Position numbers and translations under genes: made by a program
NCBI GenBank assembly: GCA_016707525.1
Contig: JADJHP010000010.1
Coordinates: 186,001-250,000, forward strand
Length of the DNA: 64,000 nt
Origin: Ignavibacteriota bacterium
Lineage (GTDB): Bacteria; Bacteroidota; Ignavibacteria; UBA10030; UBA6906
Reading direction: 5' to 3'
The notes under the pieces: generated by a model
Told to the model about the DNA's origin: nothing
The model's database searches: none
What the model saw: only the letters and a program-made list of their open reading frames with translations
Part shown: piece by piece, positions 22,219 through 32,314 of the stretch
How positions within the stretch are numbered: position 1 is the stretch's first letter
Layout: every line of letters begins with the position of its first letter

Positions 22219-24531
22219 ATGAGTACCCAACTCAATCCGCTGGAGGTCGAGCAGCGGTATCAGGAACTCCTGCTATCGCTCTCCCTTCCGGCTACACCAT
22301 ATCAGCGTCTGGCGGCCATCGCTTCCTTCCTCGGGTTCCTCGGGGATGCGGCGGCCGTCTTCGAATCCCATGTCATCGATGTCGCGGAGCGCTTCCGGTT
22401 CTGTGTGCCCTCCCTCCATGCATCAGGATATGCGCCGGAGCGTCTCGAGCAGATCTGCAGCGTGATCGAGGCGGGGTTCCGGCGGACATCCGGTGCGATG
22501 GAAACGCCGGGAGTGAAACCGGGGTTGGACCGGATGAAGATCGTATGTGCGCTGGCTTATGCGCATGTCGCTTCTTGGGATGAGATGTTCCGTGTCATCG
22601 GGTTCCCGCGGCCCTCCGGCATCGACCTTGCCCGGCAACCACCGGGGAGTGCCGGCCTCCGGGCGATCGAAGCCGTCATCCTCCCCTCTGACCGATCGTT
22701 GCGCGAGCGGGTGGAAGAGATCCGGCTTGTGCTCGCGGCCGGGACGGATGCCCATCCGCATGCAGCATGGTTCCCGGTGGTCGAGCGTCACGCGGAAGCC
22801 GGCATGCCCCACAGCGGCGCACTCCGGCAGGTGCGTGCGCGCATCCTGGGGCACAGCGCCGACGGGCACGAGAGCATCACGCCCGATGTGGCCGTGCTGG
22901 GTGTCGACCACACCGGGAGCGGGCTCACCACCATCCCGATGCAGGCCGTACGGGCGTGGCTTGCGCGGTGCGGTGTTCCGGATGATGTGCCGATGGTGGG
23001 TCAGGTGAGTTTTGGTGGCAACCATGCACTGCATGAGGGGAGCTCCTCCGATCTTGCGGTCGCCGCGGTGCTGGCATGTGCCGTGCTGCGCCACAATCAT
23101 GAGCGGATGCAGTACGCGATCCGTGAGGGGGTCGCGTTCACCGGTGGGCTCGATGCGGATGGCGTGGCCCAACCCGTGGATGACGACACGTTGTGCGTGA
23201 AGGTGGAGGCGGCATTCTACTCGCCGGTGGAGGTGCTGGTCGTCCCGCGCGGACAGACGGAACGCGCGGAATCCTGCGTGCAGGACCTCCGTGCGCGGTA
23301 TCCGCGGCGCATTTTGGAGATCGTCGGTGTACGTACGCTCAGCGACGCCTTCTACGACCTGCGCATCATCATCCCGGAGCGTGCATCGCTGCTGATGCAC
23401 ACGGTGGGAGTCCTGTGGCGGAGGAGATCGCGGACCGTTGCCCTGGCATCGACCACGGTGCTCCTGCTCATCGGTGCCTGGTACACGCTCGGCCGCATGG
23501 ACCGTGAGCCCATACGTGTGGAGTATGAGGGCGACCGGCTCTCTGTTCTGAACAGGTATGATGCCGCGATCGAGGAGATCACGGTCGGAGAACCGACGGT
23601 CACCAAGTGGGGACTGAATTCCACGTCCTGGGATGCGCAGCACGGATTCGCATTTGCCGATGCGGATCGTGATGGCAAGAAGGACCTCATCTATGCGCAG
23701 AACACCGAACCGGGGTCCGGCGGGGGTTCGACGGAACTGATCGCGTATTCCCTCGAAGATCATCGGCGCATCTGGGCGACATCGATCACGGGAGCCTACG
23801 ATTTTCCGGAACGTCCGGATAGCAGGGCCGGGACATTCACGATCAACGACATCGTTGCCGGTGATGTCGACAGTGATGGCGTCACCGACGTCTATGTGGC
23901 ATCTGCCCATACCCCCAGCTTCCCGGGGATGGTCCAGAGGTTCGATGTGCAGACGGGAAGAATGATGCAGACGTACGTCAACACCGGGCACATCGCGGAC
24001 ATCGCCCTTGCCGACCTCGATACGGATGGTATCGCGGAGTTGCTTGTGTGCGGGACGAACAATGCCTTCAACCGGGCGTTCCTTGCGATGATCGATGCAC
24101 GGTCCATAGAAGGCTGCTCGCCGCATACCCGGGCATATGACTGCGCCTCACCGGCCACAGGACGGGAGAGGGCCTATGCCATTCTCCCCAGGAGCGTGCT
24201 GGGAACAACCCTCGGTGTGGACCAGAAGGGCAATGGCGCGCTCCACCTGCGGGTGGACAACGTGAAGGGCGAGGTCACGGTATGTGTCAATGATAACAAA
24301 GGGCATGTGTACAAGACGCCGGTGATCGTGCAGATCATCCTGAATTTTGCTTTTGACAGAGCGATGGTTCCCCTGACGGTCACGGCCGGGGACTCCTACG
24401 ACAGGACCGCCACCTGGGCGGTGGAGCAGAACCTGTTGCGGGAACTGCCGTCGCCATTGTATCTCGAGGGTTTGAAGAACGAGATACGGATGTGGAGGCT
24501 GGGCGTTGAGGTGGAGCCGGCCCGGCCCTGA
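22219..24531 (+). CDS. Lon-protease-like domain / one TM helix / FG-GAP propeller protein
   Basis: 770 residues from ATG 22219. Residues about 1-200 are helical and unrecognised. Residues about 220-345 match the Lon (S16) proteolytic domain in order: EGSSSD (catalytic-type Ser276, aligned with Lon GPSAG), VAFTGGLDADGVAQPV (Lon MTGEITLRGxVLPI) and K-VEAAFYSPVEVLVVP with Lys328 where Lon has its catalytic Lys. No ATPase domain is present. One hydrophobic helix follows (TVALASTTVLLLIGAW, about 405-422). The C-terminal half has FG-GAP/VCBS calcium-loop motifs DADRDGKKD, GDVDSDGVTD and ADLDTDGIAE, indicating an extracytoplasmic beta-propeller. This predicts a cytoplasmic Ser/Lys protease or sensor joined to an external binding domain. 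Domain calls are by eye. Confidence 0.8.
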   Translation: MSTQLNPLEVEQRYQELLLSLSLPATPYQRLAAIASFLGFLGDAAAVFESHVIDVAERFRFCVPSLHASGYAPERLEQICSVIEAGFRRTSGAMETPGVKPGLDRMKIVCALAYAHVASWDEMFRVIGFPRPSGIDLARQPPGSAGLRAIEAVILPSDRSLRERVEEIRLVLAAGTDAHPHAAWFPVVERHAEAGMPHSGALRQVRARILGHSADGHESITPDVAVLGVDHTGSGLTTIPMQAVRAWLARCGVPDDVPMVGQVSFGGNHALHEGSSSDLAVAAVLACAVLRHNHERMQYAIREGVAFTGGLDADGVAQPVDDDTLCVKVEAAFYSPVEVLVVPRGQTERAESCVQDLRARYPRRILEIVGVRTLSDAFYDLRIIIPERASLLMHTVGVLWRRRSRTVALASTTVLLLIGAWYTLGRMDREPIRVEYEGDRLSVLNRYDAAIEEITVGEPTVTKWGLNSTSWDAQHGFAFADADRDGKKDLIYAQNTEPGSGGGSTELIAYSLEDHRRIWATSITGAYDFPERPDSRAGTFTINDIVAGDVDSDGVTDVYVASAHTPSFPGMVQRFDVQTGRMMQTYVNTGHIADIALADLDTDGIAELLVCGTNNAFNRAFLAMIDARSIEGCSPHTRAYDCASPATGRERAYAILPRSVLGTTLGVDQKGNGALHLRVDNVKGEVTVCVNDNKGHVYKTPVIVQIILNFAFDRAMVPLTVTAGDSYDRTATWAVEQNLLRELPSPLYLEGLKNEIRMWRLGVEVEPARP

Positions 24532-24764
24532 AGGGCGACCAACATCAGTGGTCGGATCCGGTGCACTTTGCCCTCACCCATGTCTGTATCGCGGTAGCTT
24601 GCGCATGCCACTGGGTGGCACGCGACCGCTGCACCTGCTCCAGCCCACACAAGCCATCCCGTGGCAATTCTCCCGTCCAGATCGTATGTTACAAAGGTTC
24701 GGTGTCGCCGGGCGGCGTTCACACGCTGCATGGCAATCTTTCGTTGCGCCTACGGGAGGCAGCC

Positions 24765-27700
24765 ATGCGATCTGTGCACCATCATCTCATCGTCATCCTC
24801 GCCTGCGTGCTCATCAGCACCGCACTCACACCGGTCATCTCCTCCGCCCAGATGCCCCCGCACCCGCCGCGTCAGGGAATTCCTGCGGCGGGGTTCGATC
24901 ACGGTGCCCTATGCACTCCAGCATCTTCCTGAACTGCGTTCGCTCGGTGTGGATGGTGCGTGGGCAGCCCCCGCGCTCCGCGAACAGGTCCAGGCTGTGC
25001 CGGGAGGCCGGCCGCTCCGGACCCTCGGACCGTCGCGTGCTCCATCAGGTGACTGGCGTGCACTCGTGATCCTCGTGGACTTTGTTGACAGGGCATCGCA
25101 GGTGCCCGGCACATCATTTGACAACCTCCTGTTCGGTACCTCATTCGGTTCGATGCGCCACTATTACGGTGTGGTGAGTTACGGTGCCCTGGATATCGTG
25201 ACCGTCGATCCGCCGGGAACGGTGGGGTGGAAGCACGTCCCTCTGCCCTACTCGTACTATTGCAACGACCAGAACGGGCTGGGCACCTATCCCCGCAATG
25301 CGCAGAAGCTGACGGAGGATGCCGTCAACGCTGTCAATGCGTCCGTCGATTTTTCCCGGTACGACAATGACGGCGACGGCTACGTGGACGCGCTCTTCGT
25401 CGTTCACGCAGGCCCCGGGGCCGAATACACGTCGCTGAACTCCGATATCTGGTCCCATGCGTGGACGACGAGGACGGACATCCTGCTCGACGGTGTCAGG
25501 GTATCGCACTATTCCATGGAACCGGAGTTCTGGGAATCGCCCGGCGACATGACCATGGGGGTGTATGCGCATGAACTCGGCCACGCCGGGTTCGGCCTGC
25601 CCGACCTCTATGATACCGACTATACGTCGGCAGGCCTCGATACCTGGTCGCTCATGGCGGGCGGATCCTGGAATGGCCCGGCACCCGGCGGCGCATCTCC
25701 CGCACTCCCCGATGTCTGGTCGCACATGCAGATGGGCTACGTCACGCCGACAACGATCGCGACAAATACCCCGGGTGCTTCCCTGCACCGGATCATCGAC
25801 GCTCCCGAGGCGTGGCAGCTCTGGACCGCCGGCGCTCCCGGTACGCAATACTTCATGGCAGAGAACCGCCAGCAGACGGGATACGATCTGTACCTGCAGG
25901 GGAACGGCATGCTGGTGTATCATGTCGATGAATCCGTGACGACAGACAACGACAATGAGTGGTACCCGGGGCATACGGCCACCGGCCACTACCGCGTTGC
26001 GCTTGAACAGGCCGATGGACAATGGCATCTCGAGCAGAACATCAGCGCTGATGGTGGCGACCCCTTCCCGGGAGCCGGACTCAAAACGTCATTCAGTGGA
26101 ACGACCACGCCGGACTCAAAGAGCTATGCCGGTGCGTTGACCTCGGTGGCCCTGAGGAACATCAGCACGTCCGGCACCATCATGACCGCCGATCTGGAGA
26201 TCGATGACAGTGCGCCCGGACTGACGATCGTCACGCCGAACGGGGGAGAGAGCCTCATTCCGGGCAACACCTACGCGATCCGTTGGAATGCCCGGAACCT
26301 GACCGGCACGGTGTCGCTGTCCTATTCCACCAACAACGGGTCCACCTGGATCCCGATCAACACCGTGAGCCTTGCCGCGCTTGCCAGGTCCGGCATCATG
26401 AGTTCGGATGCGTTCGCGGGAGGAGGATCGAGAGCCGATGAGATCCAGGTGGTACCGTCGGCAGTTCCGGATGTTCCGGCAGCACCGGCAACAGTTGCTG
26501 ATGCCCCTGCGGCACCGGCGGCGGGTGTGAGCACGTACGTGTGGACCGTTCCCACGACACCATCCACCGGGTGCATCGTCCGGATCACGTCCGATGCGAT
26601 ACCGGCCCTGTCCGACAGGAGCGATGCCGCGTTCACGATCCTCAATGCCGTGACAGGCCTCTGGGCAGTGCAGTTCAATTATGATGCGATGCCGGTGATC
26701 GGTACGAATGGGAATGCGGCGGTCGCGTATCTGCAGGGCCTGGAGGAATTCTGGACCGCACGCTGGGCCACCAACCTGCTTCACCGATGGACCTCCACGG
26801 GGACGCTCATTCAGGAATTCACTGTCAGTGGTGTCGCGGGTGTGCGGGGACTGGCATATGACGGAACGTATGTGTACGCCGGGCAGAACACCACATCGAT
26901 CGCAGTGATCGATCCGGACACCCGGACCCAGGTCTCCACGATCACTGCTCCGGTCGAGGTGCGGTACATCGCTTTCGACCCCACCGCGAACGGCGGACAG
27001 GGCGGCTTCTGGGTCGGCAACTACACGACCGACGTGTTCCTCATCAGCCGCTCCGGGGCAACGTTGCGGACGCTGCCGTACGCGTCGTTGAATTCCCCCT
27101 CGAACTATGGAGCGGCCTACGATCAGTACAGCCAGGGCGGGCCGTATCTGTGGCTCTTCGGGCAGGGTGGAGGCTCAGCCACCGCTCAACGGCTAGTCGG
27201 GATCAACCCGGCTACCGGACTGCCGACGGGTGTTGAGCATGATGTGCTCACGGATATCGGTGCGGGGATCGGTGCACCTCTTGCGGGCGGACTGTTCCTC
27301 GTCCCGGGGCTCGCTCCGCACGCCGTCACGCTGGGAGGGATCCTGCAGGGGACGAGCGACCATCTCTTCGGATATTATCTCGCACCGCTTTCATCGGCCA
27401 GCGTCAAGGCCGAACTGCAGGGGGCGTATGATCCTGCAACGTCGCTCATGCGCACGTCGCTCCGATCGAAGGGCATCCTTGCCGCCCGGTTCCCCGGGGT
27501 GCCGGTTCCGGCAACGGCGGTGGACAGCATCACGATCGAAATACGGAACGCGGCCACGGCGGCAGGGTCGACGGTGCGTGCATTCGCTCCCGCCTGGTTG
27601 CTCGCCGACGGGTCCGTGCGGAAGTTCAAGGACACGAGCCGCGTGTATCTTGACTTCGCGGCCCCGACGGGCCTCTATTATATTATCGTGCACCACCGCA

Positions 27701-28011
27701 ATCATCTTCCGGTCATGAGTGCCGGAACGGTGAATATCAACGGGACGCCGGTGGTGTATGATTTCTCTACCGGCACGGACCGCTATTACGGTGGGAACGC
27801 TGCCGGCCTTGGCGGCGGGGTCTATGGAGCATTCGCAGGTGATGCCGATGCAAGCGCCGCGGTCGGCACCACGGATATCACCACCATACGCAACGCGGTC
27901 GGCCTTGTGAATGTGTACACGCCCACGGATGCGGATCTGAACGGCGGTGTCGGCGCAACGGACATCGCGGTAACGAGAAAGAACAGCGGCAGGACATCGA
28001 GTGTGCCGTGA
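24765..28011 (+). CDS. Secreted M6-family metalloprotease with dockerin-like tail, one frameshift
   Basis: About 1080 residues after correction. Start ATG 24765 has GGGAGG 5 bases upstream and a signal peptide (LIVILACVLISTALTP). The frame changes once near 24889, in a run of four G: reading three G joins GIPAAG to SITVPYALQHLPELR. The protease domain has DNDGDGYVDALFVVH and zinc site HELGHAGFGLPD. A TPNGGESLIPGNTYAIRW beta-sandwich, a propeller-like region (AYDGTYVYAGQNTTSIAVID), a further beta region and a tail with two calcium-loop repeats (GDADASAAVGTTDITTI; DADLNGGVGATDIAVT) follow, resembling a dockerin. No type IX sorting tail. Confidence 0.88.
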
Positions 28012-28054
28012 TCCGGCGTGTCCATCGGAAAACGCTCCTTCTGCGTGTAGCAAT

Positions 28055-28082
28055 GACAGGGTCCCGCCATCGGGACCCTGTC
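28055..28082 (+). terminator. Hairpin terminator after the M6 protease
   Basis: GACAGGGTCCCG (28055-28066), loop CCAT, and exact complement CGGGACCCTGTC (28071-28082), then TTGTT. A perfect 12-bp GC-rich stem 44 bases past the stop and followed by T-rich sequence fits intrinsic termination. Confidence 0.75.
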
Positions 28083-28129
28083 TTGTTCAGGAGGATGCTG
28101 ATGGCGTACCGATGAAAGGGCCGTAGCAG

Positions 28130-31100
28130 ATGAAGATATGCGGATCACTGATCGTGCTTGCGGCCCTCCTGGAGGGTGCCACAGCACAGCCGCGGATGGC
28201 CATCGCGCCCATCGGGTCATCCAAACTGGACCCGGCACTCGAACAGATGCTCATGCTCCGGAGCGATCCGCGGCATGCTCACCTCGCCCGCCGGTTGGAT
28301 CCCCGCCCGCTGTCCGGCGCAACCGGCGGAGGCGAACGCTTGAGCGAAAACGAAGACATGGTTCCGATCATCGTCTCCGGGGATGTGCATAGGGAAGACG
28401 TGGTCCGGGCAGTCAACGGCATCATTGGCTCGAGGCACGGTGCGATACTGACCGCGGTGGTTCCCGCCGATTCCCTGCGGCCGCTTGCAGCGCGGCCGGG
28501 GATCGTTGCTGTTGAAGCCTCGCGCCAGCTTCATCCTTCGCTGCTCCATAGTGTGCCATCGACGGGGGCACACGTGATGCATGCGCAATCCGATCCGGTG
28601 CGCAGGCTCACCGGGAAGGGGGTCATCATCGGATTCACGGATAGCGGGATCAACACGCCCCACGCAACGTTTCGTGCGGCCGACGGGCGCACACGCATAC
28701 TGTCGGTATGGGACCAGCACGGAACCGGGACCCCGCCATCGGGATGGAGCTACGGGGCGGAACACGATTCAGCCGAGATCAACGGATCGCGCTGGTGGAT
28801 GTATGACCTGGCGGAACACGGCACGCATGTGGCAGGCATCGCGGCGGGGAATGGACGGCCCGGCGGCACGTACACAGGCATGGCCCCGGAAGCGGACATC
28901 ATCATGGTGTGCAACCGGGGGGATGACCTGTGGTCCGGCGGACTCACAACGGTGGGAACCCTGGACGGCTACGACTACATCCGGTCCCGGGCGAACGCTC
29001 TCGGCAAGCGTCACGTGATCAACACAAGCCAGGGCACCAATCTCGGCCCGCACGATGGAACGTCGCTGTTCGAACAGGCCATCGATGCCGACATACGCGC
29101 AGGAAGTGTCGTCTGTCTGGCCGCGGGCAATGATGCGTTGTCCGCACGCCATGCCAGCGCGGTGGTCCCTTCCGGCGGAGCGGTAGAGATACGCTTCTCC
29201 TTTCATACGTTGTTTCCACAGGATACCGCTGCGATACCGATGGAGGCGTGGTACAGCGGCGGCGACCGCATCAGTGTCTCGTGCAGGAAGGAAGCTGATC
29301 CATCCTTTGCGCCATCCGTGCCCCCCGGGTCCAGCGGATTGCTCACGTTCGATTCGGTGGAGGTCGTGTTCACCAACATGGTCCACTCACCCTTGAACGG
29401 CGACAACGTCATCCGGTGCACCCTGCTGCCATTGGTGCCGGTCACGGAAGGGGACATAGTGATGGTCCTCAGGTTCGAGGCAGCGGACAATGGCTCGTTG
29501 CCGGACGGCGGGCGGATCGATCTGTGGTGGGAACGCAACTTCGAGGTGGCGTTCCTGGACCATCGCGATGATGCGTGTACGATCGGCATGCCCGGAGGTG
29601 CCCGCGGTGCGATCACGGTCGGTTCGTGCGACAACGATGCCGGTGCCGCGGGTGCCCTGTCCGTGTTCAGTGCACACGGCCCTGCACGGGATGGCGCGTT
29701 GAAGCCGGATATCGTTGCACCGGGAGGCGGGGTGACGTCATCCGTGCCCGGCGGGGGCTTCCGGAGCATGAGCGGCACCAGCATGGCCGCTCCCCACGCT
29801 GCCGGTGCCGCAGCGCTTCTGCTCGAGCATGAACCCGGGCTCACGTCCGCGCAGGTGAAGGAGCGGTTGCTTGCCGCGGCCGTCGCTGATGTGCGTACAG
29901 GCCTTGTGCCCAATGCGCAGTGGGGCTACGGCCGGCTCAGCGCCTGGCGGGCGATCCATGGTGAACTCCCGCAACCGCGATCGCCGCTCTTCATGTCTGT
30001 ACGGCAGGCCGGGGCGAGCGCCGTCATCCATTGGACCGATCCGCCCGAAGATCCGGTGCGTACATTGCAGCATGTGTTCGTGTATCGCGATGGTGTGCGC
30101 ATCGACAGCGTCGTTCCGGGGATCGGTTCCTTCCTGGATCGGGCAGCCGGTGTTGGCCGCCATGTGTACTGGCTCGTCGCCTCATGGTCGGATGGATGGT
30201 TGAGCGCACCGGGCGATGCAGCCTCCGTCGAGATCTTCCTCGCCTTCCATCCGTGGCTCCTCGTGGATGATGATGCGGGGATGCCGTTCGAGTCGTACTT
30301 TGTGGATGCATTGGATTCCGCCGGTGGCACGTGCGACGTGTGGCACACTATCGCCGCAGGTCCGGTGACGAAAGAAGTTCTGCTCCAATATCTCCGCAAC
30401 GACGGCGGGGTGATGTGGTCCTGTGGAAGCGACTATACCTCGGCACTGACGCAGGCAGAACAGGCTGCGCTGGCGGCGTATCTTGATGCCGGCGGACGGC
30501 TCTTCATCAGCGGACAGGATATCGGATACGGGTTGACGGTGCGGGGTGGCGAGAGTGACAGGCAGTTCTACGCATCGTATCTCCGCGCAGAGCTGGCGCT
30601 GGATGGATCGGGGATCTTCGCGCTGAGCGGAGTTGATGACGGGCCGCTTCATGGAATGCACTTCAGGATCGCAGGAGGCGATGGGGCAGACGACCAGCTT
30701 TTTCCTTCTGCCGTCAACCCGCTGCCTCCCGCGGTGTCTCTTCTTGCATACGATGGCACCGTTCCGGATCCCGAACAGGCGAGCCGTGCATTGAAGATGG
30801 ATCCGTCACGGCCGCAGATGAGAGCCGCAGCCGGTACGGCACTCATCGGGGCCATTGCGTACCGGTGGAATGGATGCAGGGTCGTGTATTGTTCGTTCGG
30901 ATTCGAAGCGATCGACAACGCGCCGGCGCGTGCCGCGGCCATGAGAGCCATCGTCGGCTCTCTCACCGTGCGCGACACGCTCTGCCATGCGTTGGTCAGG
31001 CAGGGAGGGTGGACCATGGCGTCGGTCCCCGTGGTGTCGGGATCCATGCGGCCCGCGGATCTCTTCGCCTCCCCCGTGCCGGCGATCTATGGCTTTGATG

Positions 31101-31408
31101 GCGCATACCGGCCATTGGATACCCTCCGGTGTGGGGAGGGCTTCTGGATGCATGATGCTCTCCCGCGCACAGACCTCATCTGCGGGGACACGGCGGGAAC
31201 CCACGATGTGCCGCTGAAGGCGGGATGGAATCTTATCGCGCCGTATCATATCTCGGTCTCCGTGGACGCGGCCACGACCACACCGGCCGGCATCATCGAG
31301 TCGCCGTTCTTCGCCTATGACCGCCGGTACCTCGTCGCCGGGGTTCTCACTCCCGGACAGGCGTATTGGGTCCGTGCCGGCCGGGAGGGGGTGCTGCATC
31401 TGCGGTAG
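28130..31408 (+). CDS. Secreted subtilisin-like (S8) serine protease
   Basis: 1092 residues. A short signal peptide (SLIVLAALLEGATA) leads to a propeptide-like region (VPIIVSGDVHREDVVRAV, inhibitor I9-type pattern). The catalytic domain has Asp171 (GFTDSGINTPH), His230 (EHGTHVAGIAAG), Asn in CLAAGNDAL and Ser551 (MSGTSMAAPHAAG). A long insert (about residues 350-470) splits the domain, as in lactocepin-type subtilases. The C-terminal 450 residues hold an FN3-like segment, a Rossmann-like WLLVDDDAGMPFE ... GGRLFISGQDIGYG domain, and a final region with DVPLKAGWNLIAPYH. No type IX tail is visible, so the export route after Sec is unclear. Confidence 0.92.
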   Translation: MKICGSLIVLAALLEGATAQPRMAIAPIGSSKLDPALEQMLMLRSDPRHAHLARRLDPRPLSGATGGGERLSENEDMVPIIVSGDVHREDVVRAVNGIIGSRHGAILTAVVPADSLRPLAARPGIVAVEASRQLHPSLLHSVPSTGAHVMHAQSDPVRRLTGKGVIIGFTDSGINTPHATFRAADGRTRILSVWDQHGTGTPPSGWSYGAEHDSAEINGSRWWMYDLAEHGTHVAGIAAGNGRPGGTYTGMAPEADIIMVCNRGDDLWSGGLTTVGTLDGYDYIRSRANALGKRHVINTSQGTNLGPHDGTSLFEQAIDADIRAGSVVCLAAGNDALSARHASAVVPSGGAVEIRFSFHTLFPQDTAAIPMEAWYSGGDRISVSCRKEADPSFAPSVPPGSSGLLTFDSVEVVFTNMVHSPLNGDNVIRCTLLPLVPVTEGDIVMVLRFEAADNGSLPDGGRIDLWWERNFEVAFLDHRDDACTIGMPGGARGAITVGSCDNDAGAAGALSVFSAHGPARDGALKPDIVAPGGGVTSSVPGGGFRSMSGTSMAAPHAAGAAALLLEHEPGLTSAQVKERLLAAAVADVRTGLVPNAQWGYGRLSAWRAIHGELPQPRSPLFMSVRQAGASAVIHWTDPPEDPVRTLQHVFVYRDGVRIDSVVPGIGSFLDRAAGVGRHVYWLVASWSDGWLSAPGDAASVEIFLAFHPWLLVDDDAGMPFESYFVDALDSAGGTCDVWHTIAAGPVTKEVLLQYLRNDGGVMWSCGSDYTSALTQAEQAALAAYLDAGGRLFISGQDIGYGLTVRGGESDRQFYASYLRAELALDGSGIFALSGVDDGPLHGMHFRIAGGDGADDQLFPSAVNPLPPAVSLLAYDGTVPDPEQASRALKMDPSRPQMRAAAGTALIGAIAYRWNGCRVVYCSFGFEAIDNAPARAAAMRAIVGSLTVRDTLCHALVRQGGWTMASVPVVSGSMRPADLFASPVPAIYGFDGAYRPLDTLRCGEGFWMHDALPRTDLICGDTAGTHDVPLKAGWNLIAPYHISVSVDAATTTPAGIIESPFFAYDRRYLVAGVLTPGQAYWVRAGREGVLHLR

Positions 31409-31502
31409 TGGCGGGGGCTTGCACCGGGAGAAAAAACTCCGTACTTAGAATGCACGGCGCACCGGTCCGCGCGCCTCTGCATCCACACCGGAAGGAACGT
31501 GC

Positions 31503-32276
31503 ATGTCTGCTGCCCCCCGAAGAGTCCGACTCATCCTGGCAACCGTGGCCCTCCTGCTGGCCGGATACTCATCGTATGCCGGAGAGTTCCTCGAAGACCA
31601 GCTCCGGTTTCCCCGTGTGCGTGCGGCGAAGCAGGAGACGGACTCGGTCCTCCGGGCATACTGCACGGCACGCTCGCTGCACTATCCTCCCCGTGAGATC
31701 TTTCTCCGGGCATTCAAGCGCGAGGGGATACTGGAGGTGTGGGCCCGCGACAATGCTGCGGGGGCATTCGTTCTGCTGGCGGACTATCCCATCTGCGAAC
31801 GGTCGGGCGTGCCCGGCCCGAAGCGCCGCGAGGGTGACCTTCAGGTGCCCGAAGGGTTCTATCATATCAACATCTTCAACCCGGTGAGCGACTACCACCT
31901 CTCCCTGGGCATCAGCTATCCGAACGGGTCGGACAGCCTCCTCGGCAACAGGAAGAAGCTGGGCGGCGACATCATGATCCATGGCGATTGCGTCACGATC
32001 GGCTGTATCCCTATCCGCGATGCATGCATCCGCGAAGTGTACTGGCTTGCCGTCCAGGTGCACGCGGCGGGAATGGAACGCATACCGGTGCATGTCTTTC
32101 CCTGCCGTATGGACAGCGCGGGGATGGACTACCTTGCTGCTGAAAAGGGCGACGATGCAGCGTTGATGGCATTCTGGAAGATGCTGCAGCCCGGGTTCGA
32201 CCACTTCCAGCGCACGAAGGAACTCCCTGTGATCACGGTTGACGGCCGCGGTTCGTATGTTGTGCATAGCCGGTAA
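31503..32276 (+). CDS. L,D-transpeptidase (YkuD/ErfK family)
   Basis: 257 residues with a signal or anchor helix (LILATVALLLAGYSSYA). The catalytic segment is GGDIMIHGDCVTIGCIPI: His and Cys of the HGxxxxxGC pattern with the nucleophilic Cys at its end. LQVPEGFYHINIFNP precedes it as in murein L,D-transpeptidase family proteins. It forms 3-3 cross-links or attaches proteins to peptidoglycan in the periplasm. Its own gene has GGAAGG before the start and a 94-base gap from the subtilase. Confidence 0.88.
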   Translation: MSAAPRRVRLILATVALLLAGYSSYAGEFLEDQLRFPRVRAAKQETDSVLRAYCTARSLHYPPREIFLRAFKREGILEVWARDNAAGAFVLLADYPICERSGVPGPKRREGDLQVPEGFYHINIFNPVSDYHLSLGISYPNGSDSLLGNRKKLGGDIMIHGDCVTIGCIPIRDACIREVYWLAVQVHAAGMERIPVHVFPCRMDSAGMDYLAAEKGDDAALMAFWKMLQPGFDHFQRTKELPVITVDGRGSYVVHSR

Positions 32277-32314
32277 CAGCATGACCGCACCGCCGTTCAC
32301 GCACCACTGACCCC

